The position numbers were made by a program, and so were the translations under genes. This document shows, in pieces, positions 59,936 through 64,000 of a stretch of DNA of 64,000 bases. The notes under the pieces were generated by a model. The model made no database searches and was not told the DNA's origin. It saw only the letters and a program-made list of their open reading frames with translations. Source of the DNA: Limnoperna fortunei (lineage: Eukaryota; Mollusca; Bivalvia; Mytilida; Modiolidae); NCBI GenBank assembly GCA_944474755.1, contig OX104113.1:59974074-60038073 (forward strand), given 5' to 3'. Numbering within the stretch: position 1 is the first letter of the stretch; the number at the start of each line of letters is the position of its first letter.

Positions 59936-61286
59936 CAGTCATTGGACATAAATATTCGTCACTTTTCAGTTTTCAAATGGCCGTCATCGGCGTATCGTAA
60001 TGAAAAACGTATTGATTTACTGTTTACGGTAAGTTGACATTGTACATATTTGTGTTCTATAAATAGGTAAGAATGCATAGAATCACGTGACAAACACGTG
60101 TAAACGTAAAAATCGTCTGCTATTGTGATATTTCCGGTCAAAACAAAACATGGTGAAATCTAAGGAATTGAGCAATGATGTGAAAGAATTGGTGGTAAAA
60201 TCTTTTAAAGATGGAGTTAAAAAGGCTGAATTGGCAAGAAGGTTTGGCATACCCAGGACTACAATCTGTAGTATTATCAAGAAATTTACGCTAAGTGGAA
60301 CCGTAGAAAACAAGCCCCGAAGCGGACGGAAGAAAAAGTTTGGTGCCAGATGTGAGACTGCTTTATCAAGGTTGGTTAAATCGGACAGAAAAGGATCTTT
60401 GACGGACATTACCAATAAATTTAATGACACATGTGACACGAGATTCTGTACAAGAACTATTCGTAGAAAATTATTTGCTCAGGATTACAAGCGGAGAGCA
60501 GTTTCCAAGAGAATGGTGGTCAAGGCTGATAACAGGAAGAAACGTATTTTGTGGTGCAGAGAAAGAAGATACTGGTCTGTCGATGACCAATGGAAAAACT
60601 GGATATTTTCTGATGAATGTCAAGTGGCAATTGGATCTAATAACCGTGTATACATCTGGCGGAAAGATCGTGAAGTTAATAACCCGCATCTCATGTGCAC
60701 CCCGTCTAAGAAGAAAGTTTCAGTTATAATATGGGGCTGTTTATGTTTTCATGGTATGGGAACTTTGTCTGCTGTAAATGGTAATATAAATGCTCAGAAA
60801 TATCTCGACATACTTGACGAGAACTTGTGGCCAGTTTTAGCCCGGCATTTTCCCGATGATAATTACATTTTTATGGACGACAATGCCCCTGTGCATAGAG
60901 CCAGATTGGTGAAAAACTACTTGGAAGAAAATTCTATAAAAACTACAACATGGCCTGCTCAGTCCCCTGATATGAATATAATAGAAAATATTTGGTTAAT
61001 TATCAAGCGTGAGTTAGAAACTGTCAGTCATTTGATCACTACCCATGATCAGCTGTTTTCCGAAATTCGCCGTATCTGGGAAGAAATCTCTGTATGTTTA
61101 ATTTATGACTTATATGACACCATTCCAAGCCGTCTAAAGGAAGTTCTGAGAATGAAGGGGAATTTAACAAAGTATTAAGGTAAGTTTTTAATTTTTAATC
61201 AAATTATATGCTGTTGAACTTGGCATCCGTTGTCCGCATAATTGGCGGCCATTTTGAAAGTGACGAATATTTATGTCCAATGACTG
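59936..61286 (+). mobile_element. Complete Tc1-family transposon, 1351 bp
   Basis: Perfect 30-bp inverted ends starting CAGTCATTGGACATAAATAT (59936-59965 and 61257-61286), flanked by TA duplications (59934-59935 and 61287-61288). The transposase frame inside is uninterrupted. The boundaries and intact ORF suggest a recent insertion. Confidence 0.93.
60150..61178 (+). CDS. Tc1-like transposase, 342 aa, intact
   Basis: Cut-and-paste DDE transposase. An N-terminal bipartite helix-turn-helix DNA-binding region covers about residues 1-110 (KAELARRFGIPRTTICSIIK; then an AT-hook-like GRKKKF; then a second helix-turn-helix through CTRTIRRKLF). The catalytic domain follows: first Asp in WIFSDECQ (about residue 155), second in FMDDNAPVH (about 247) and Glu in SPDMNIIENIW, 34 residues later, which gives the DD34E spacing of Tc1. 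Length is normal for the family (about 340). The start codon follows shortly after the left TIR and 5' leader, with A at -3. No stop or frameshift was found, so activity is possible. Confidence 0.95.
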   Translation: MVKSKELSNDVKELVVKSFKDGVKKAELARRFGIPRTTICSIIKKFTLSGTVENKPRSGRKKKFGARCETALSRLVKSDRKGSLTDITNKFNDTCDTRFCTRTIRRKLFAQDYKRRAVSKRMVVKADNRKKRILWCRERRYWSVDDQWKNWIFSDECQVAIGSNNRVYIWRKDREVNNPHLMCTPSKKKVSVIIWGCLCFHGMGTLSAVNGNINAQKYLDILDENLWPVLARHFPDDNYIFMDDNAPVHRARLVKNYLEENSIKTTTWPAQSPDMNIIENIWLIIKRELETVSHLITTHDQLFSEIRRIWEEISVCLIYDLYDTIPSRLKEVLRMKGNLTKY

Positions 61287-61359
61287 TAGATCGATACAAT
61301 GAATAGATCGATACCGTGAGGTCCTACTATAATTGTTGAGGACCTTGCTACACTCATAA

Positions 61360-61505
61360 CCTACAAACTATTATAGTTACTGCTAAAAGTAAAAGTGCCA
61401 TTGTTGTGAAAGAAAATCATGAATAGTTCTAGCAGGATTCACACTTCCAACCTCTTGGTCTGAAATCAGTGCTCGAAATGACTGAGCTAAAGAAGTACTT
61501 CCAGT
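61360..61505 (-). mobile_element. Second tRNA-derived SINE family, head and part of body
   Basis: The minus strand reads GTACTTCTTTAGCTCAGTCA (A box TAGCTCAGT), ...TCTGATTTCAGACC..., GGTTGGAAGTGTGAATCCTG (degenerate B box). The tRNA-like fold is imperfect, so it is not a functional tRNA gene. A related piece lies at 56700-56815. Confidence 0.5.
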
Positions 61506-61724
61506 TCCATGCAAACCGATTAATGCTGCAATCATCTTTGCGATCAGATTATAATTATCATAAAATTCAGTGTTTTCAGCATCTGCTTTTCTACTACAAT
61601 GTATATAATCTCTAAACCGTAACCGTACATGTAACTTATCTGCAGATATATAGTTTATATGTATTGTTTACCTATTCTAAATTGTGACAGGAAACGATAA
61701 TTCTCAGCGAATAACTCCCGTTTA

Positions 61725-61813
61725 CATATATAACATCAATGGCGATTGGTAAAATGTCAAGTAACAGCCAATCACATTTTCTGTCTTACAAACTCTTTGG
61801 TACATCGCTTAAA
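61725..61813 (+). promoter_or_regulatory. Probable APTX core promoter / 5' UTR
   Basis: CATATATAAC at 61725-61733, an inverted CCAAT (ATTGG) at 61745-61749 and a direct CCAAT at 61768-61772 lie within 90 bp before the preferred start codon. Two CCAAT motifs in opposite orientation are typical of TATA-poor housekeeping promoters. Function not shown. Confidence 0.35.
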
Positions 61814-61984
61814 ATGGCTTCTGGTGGAGGAGCAAAGAGAAAAAACGATGATGATACGGATAAACAAAAATCCAAGAAGCCAAATATTTTCTGGAATCAA
61901 GGACTGCTTAGTTCTATGAATGATCCTGATCTTCAAGTATTCACAGATGACACAATAACTGTCATCAAAGACAAATATCCAAAA
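61814..61984 (+). CDS. APTX: Aprataxin, first coding exon (partial gene)
   Basis: 57 codons: a basic, probably nuclear-targeting N-terminus ([20 protein letters not shown]), then [20 protein letters not shown] and TVIKDKYPK. This matches the start of the aprataxin HIT domain ([21 protein letters not shown]). Aprataxin removes 5'-AMP left by abortive DNA ligation. The catalytic HxHxHxx histidines and the zinc finger must lie in later exons beyond the window. The N-terminus is short, so no FHA domain is encoded here, as in many invertebrate forms. The donor is CCAAAA/GTATAA at 61984/61985, phase 0. The ATG at 61814 (AAAATGG) is preferred over the one at 61739, which has a poor context and lies in the promoter motifs. 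Confidence 0.75.
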
Positions 61985-62160
61985 GTATAAATAACATGAT
62001 TTGTAATGTATTGTCACATAATCAGACACATATTACTTGAAATTTATCATATTTTTTATTAAAAAGCTGAGTATAAGGTATATAATAGTGTGACAAAATT
62101 ATGCACTATATTCCAACCAGTGACTGCCATTTTGTTAGAAAGCAAATTTAAGAATCCGGG

Positions 62161-63883
62161 CGGTGTGACTTTTTACCCAAACTTACTCAAACATACCCAA
62201 ACTTACCCAAACACACATTAAAATAACATTTTGTGCATTTCTATTACGTTTATAGGTTTTATATACTATATTTTTGATGGAAAATGTAATAAAAGTTAAA
62301 TTAACATGACGATTTTCGCTGTTAAAGTAAATTTTAAGAAGCCCCTTATGATCGTGAAAAATGTATACCCAAACACTCATTAAAATAACATTTTTGGTGG
62401 TAAATAAACAACACAAAGGAAAAAGCGCTTATATTATGTTAAAGAATGAATATTTAGTAGACAGTGCGATTTTAAAACAAAATAACCCAAAAATAATTGT
62501 GTGACCACGCACTGCAGTCATTTGATGTCTTGATTTTAGAGTGAAAGATGTGGTGCGAACAATTGCATAATATATAAACACTTGTGACAGGTGATCTTTA
62601 TTGATTAACAATTATTACTAAATAAACATTATGTAGTAACTGACTGACTTTGAAGTATTGTTTGATACACGGATTAATTTTGTTTTGTTTAAAAAAACTT
62701 TGAGGTGGGATATTGTGCGTACAAATTTAATGTAGGAACTAAAACTCTGTTACCATTGATAAATTACTCAAATTGAGTAATATATGAATTCATATAAATA
62801 AATGCATAATTGCATTATTTCAATATTCATTTCTATTTTCACACTTCATGTTAACCTTAATCTGGTATTTTATTGTAAAAATAGCACTGATCGCACGTGC
62901 GCGACAAAGGGGTCAGTAGAAATAACGCAAACTAATAGTTAGTGCACTAACAAGGAGAAAATTGCACTAACAACACGCAGTGCGTTGTTCTTTTATAGTC
63001 ATCGGCAACTTATTTTTTAAATAATCCCTCACATTATCTTTGATATGTTTGGTGCATAATAGTCTTGTTTCGTTTAGGAAAACCTTGTCAATAGCTTTAG
63101 TTAAACCGCCCTCGTTGTCACTACCAATACGAATATCAACACATTTAACGTCTGTCTGTAATCGGGCTTTGGGATGAGAGAAAAATGAATGGTTAGTGTA
63201 ATAGGAGCCATCCCGATGAAATAATGTAGGACCAATAAAAATCTGAGGTTCACGCGATGACTTTTTTACAATTGTTTTGTTTTTATACACAAAGTTTGTA
63301 ACATATGCTTGTCCGAGATTAAACGTTCTGTCAACTCCAAGAACACAGTCTTTGTCTTTTTCTAAATGAAGTTTCATATCTTCAATTTGTTGTTTGGTAT
63401 AGCATATTAAATATGGAGGTTTGCCGTTAGATAGAGATAGACCAGTACTGTTTATTTGTGTTGTCGATTGCAGCATGTGTGGTTGGACATAACCTTTTTT
63501 CATTTTTACTATTTTCTGTGATATTTATACGTGATTGTCATGTGTTATATTTATCATGTTTTTTTAAACTGAAATTTCATATGGAATAAATGTGCATTTA
63601 AAAATGTTTTTGTTGTTTATTTAGTACCAATAACGTCATTTTAATGAGAGTTTGGGTAATGCATTTTTCACGATCATAAGATCGGTTTTAACAGCGAAAA
63701 TTGTCATGTTAACTTCACTTTTATCACATTTTCCATAAAAAATATAGTATATGAAATGTTTAAACATAATAGAAATGCAAATTTTTTTAGTTTAATGTGT
63801 GTTTGGGTATAGTTTTGGTAAGTTTGGGTATGTTTGGGTAAGTTTGGGTAAGTTTGGGTAAGTTTGGGTAAAAAGTCACACCC
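62161..63883 (-). mobile_element. Mutator-like element with long TIRs in APTX intron 1, 1723 bp
   Basis: Inverted ends of about 260 bp start GGTGTGACTTTTTACCCAAA. They share TTACCCAAACACACATTAAA, GGAAAATGT-ATAAAAGT and TTTTCGCTGTTAAA. A 9-bp target duplication is visible with one mismatch: GAATCCGGG (62152-62160) and GAATCAGGG (63884-63892). Long TIRs plus a 9-bp duplication are diagnostic of Mutator-like elements. The terminal 10-mer TTTGGGTAAG repeats up to six times in the right arm. Confidence 0.88.
62967..63503 (-). pseudogene. MULE transposase core, truncated, 178 aa
   Basis: Contains the MULE catalytic pattern: VLGVDRTFNLGQAYVT (first Asp, at about residue 57), IFIGPTLFHRDGSY, SFFSHP, IRIGSDNEGGLTKAI (second Asp, about 129) and LLCTKHIKDNVRDYL (the C-H-N helix). 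Full-length family members are several hundred residues longer, with an N-terminal zinc finger and a C-terminal catalytic Glu region that are missing here. It is therefore an internally deleted copy that would need a transposase in trans. Confidence 0.75.
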
Positions 63884-63892
63884 GAATCAGGG

Positions 63893-64000
63893 TCCCTAAA
63901 ATGGTGTTGGGTCGTTTCGCCCCGACTACCTGTTCGTCCTGAGTTGATTCGCTCGGGTCGTTTCCTTTAAAGTGAGTCGTTTCGCCCTGTGTCTTTTCGC
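63893..64000. repeat. GTCGTTTCGCCC repeats at the right edge
   Basis: GGGTCGTTTCGCCCC, GGGTCGTTTCC and GAGTCGTTTCGCCC plus TCTTTTCGC occur within 90 bp and continue off the window. Likely the end of another terminal-array transposon. Confidence 0.45.

Larger units (their letters stand above)
59724..61335. mobile_element. Pogo/Tigger-like TIR remnant surrounding a Tc1 element
   Basis: The left end has TAGGAACCTCGTTGTATCGA (59727-59746) and the right side the inverse-like ATCGATACAATGAATAGATC followed by CCGTGAGGTCCTACTATA. ACCTCGTTATA-type termini characterise pogo/Tigger MITEs. The Tc1 copy sits inside the right arm. Confidence 0.4.

Noticed and set aside
60471..60729. Additional frames inside the Tc1 element on both strands
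   Set aside because: They are shadows of the intact transposase frame.
61739..61813. Upstream ATG as the aprataxin start (25 extra residues)
   Set aside because: The codon has a poor start context and lies among CCAAT and TATA-like motifs; the ATG at 61814 has A at -3 and G at +4 and begins the family-like basic N-terminus.
63790..63875. Possible telomere or interstitial telomeric repeat
   Set aside because: The unit is TTTGGGTAAG, not TTAGGG, and an inverted copy at 62.16 kb shows that both are the ends of a Mutator-like element.

Overview
The window is AT-rich animal DNA with spliced genes, long introns and a high load of mobile elements. Three things point to a bivalve mollusc, probably venerid-like: the tRNA-derived SINE that recurs about ten times, an element with 167-bp core repeats and an ACGG/ACAG tail like the bivalve 'pearl' elements, and CR1/jockey-like LINE debris. 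The species cannot be named from the sequence alone.

Three host genes are supported. (1) A complete 14-coding-exon gene on the minus strand (43588-56291) encodes a 530-residue RCC1-repeat plus BTB protein, the RCBTB1/RCBTB2 orthologue. All splice phases close and its length is one residue short of human RCBTB1. (2) The first coding exon of aprataxin (APTX, DNA 5'-adenylate repair) lies on the plus strand at 61814-61984, and its remaining exons lie beyond the window. The two genes are head to head about 5.4 kb apart, and the gap is filled by nested transposons. (3) A two-exon minus-strand gene (15604-16337) encodes a 68-residue secreted peptide with a signal sequence, a Gly-Lys-Arg processing motif and an aromatic/basic tail. 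I do not recognise its family.

Layout. 0-2.1 kb: degenerate repeats and a MULE transposase relic. 2.1-11.4 kb: SINEs and three LINE ORF2 fragments, the longest at 7.95-9.8 kb. 12.9-13.9 kb: a foldback element with arms of about 260 bp. 13.9-15.3 kb: another LINE 3' end and a repeat rich in TGACCTT half-sites. 15.6-16.3 kb: the secreted peptide gene. 18-28 kb: SINEs, a 1.1-kb repeat ending in CAGGTGAGCT, and a 1.9-kb minisatellite with an inserted hAT-like element. 28-31.4 kb: CpG-rich repeats, small hairpin elements and a LINE end. 31.4-35.7 kb: a decayed Ty3/gypsy gag-protease element that carries a C2H2 zinc-finger ORF where reverse transcriptase would be expected, inserted next to a DUF4371/hAT-type fragment. 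36.1-38.3 kb: two 99%-identical 468-bp repeats, each with perfect 15-bp inverted ends, flanking 1.25 kb. 41.4-42.9 kb: a TTAA-flanked element. 43.3-56.4 kb: RCBTB, with element insertions in many introns. 56.9-61.3 kb: a terminal-inverted-repeat element, then an intact Tc1 transposon nested in a pogo-like shell. 61.7-64 kb: the APTX promoter and first exon, with a Mutator-like element in intron 1 that has a 9-bp target duplication.

The host genes are unlinked in pathway as far as can be seen: RCBTB is a probable cullin-3 adaptor, APTX a repair enzyme and the small peptide a secreted product. Much of the rest is transposons at different stages of decay. The Tc1 copy and the 468-bp repeat pair look youngest.
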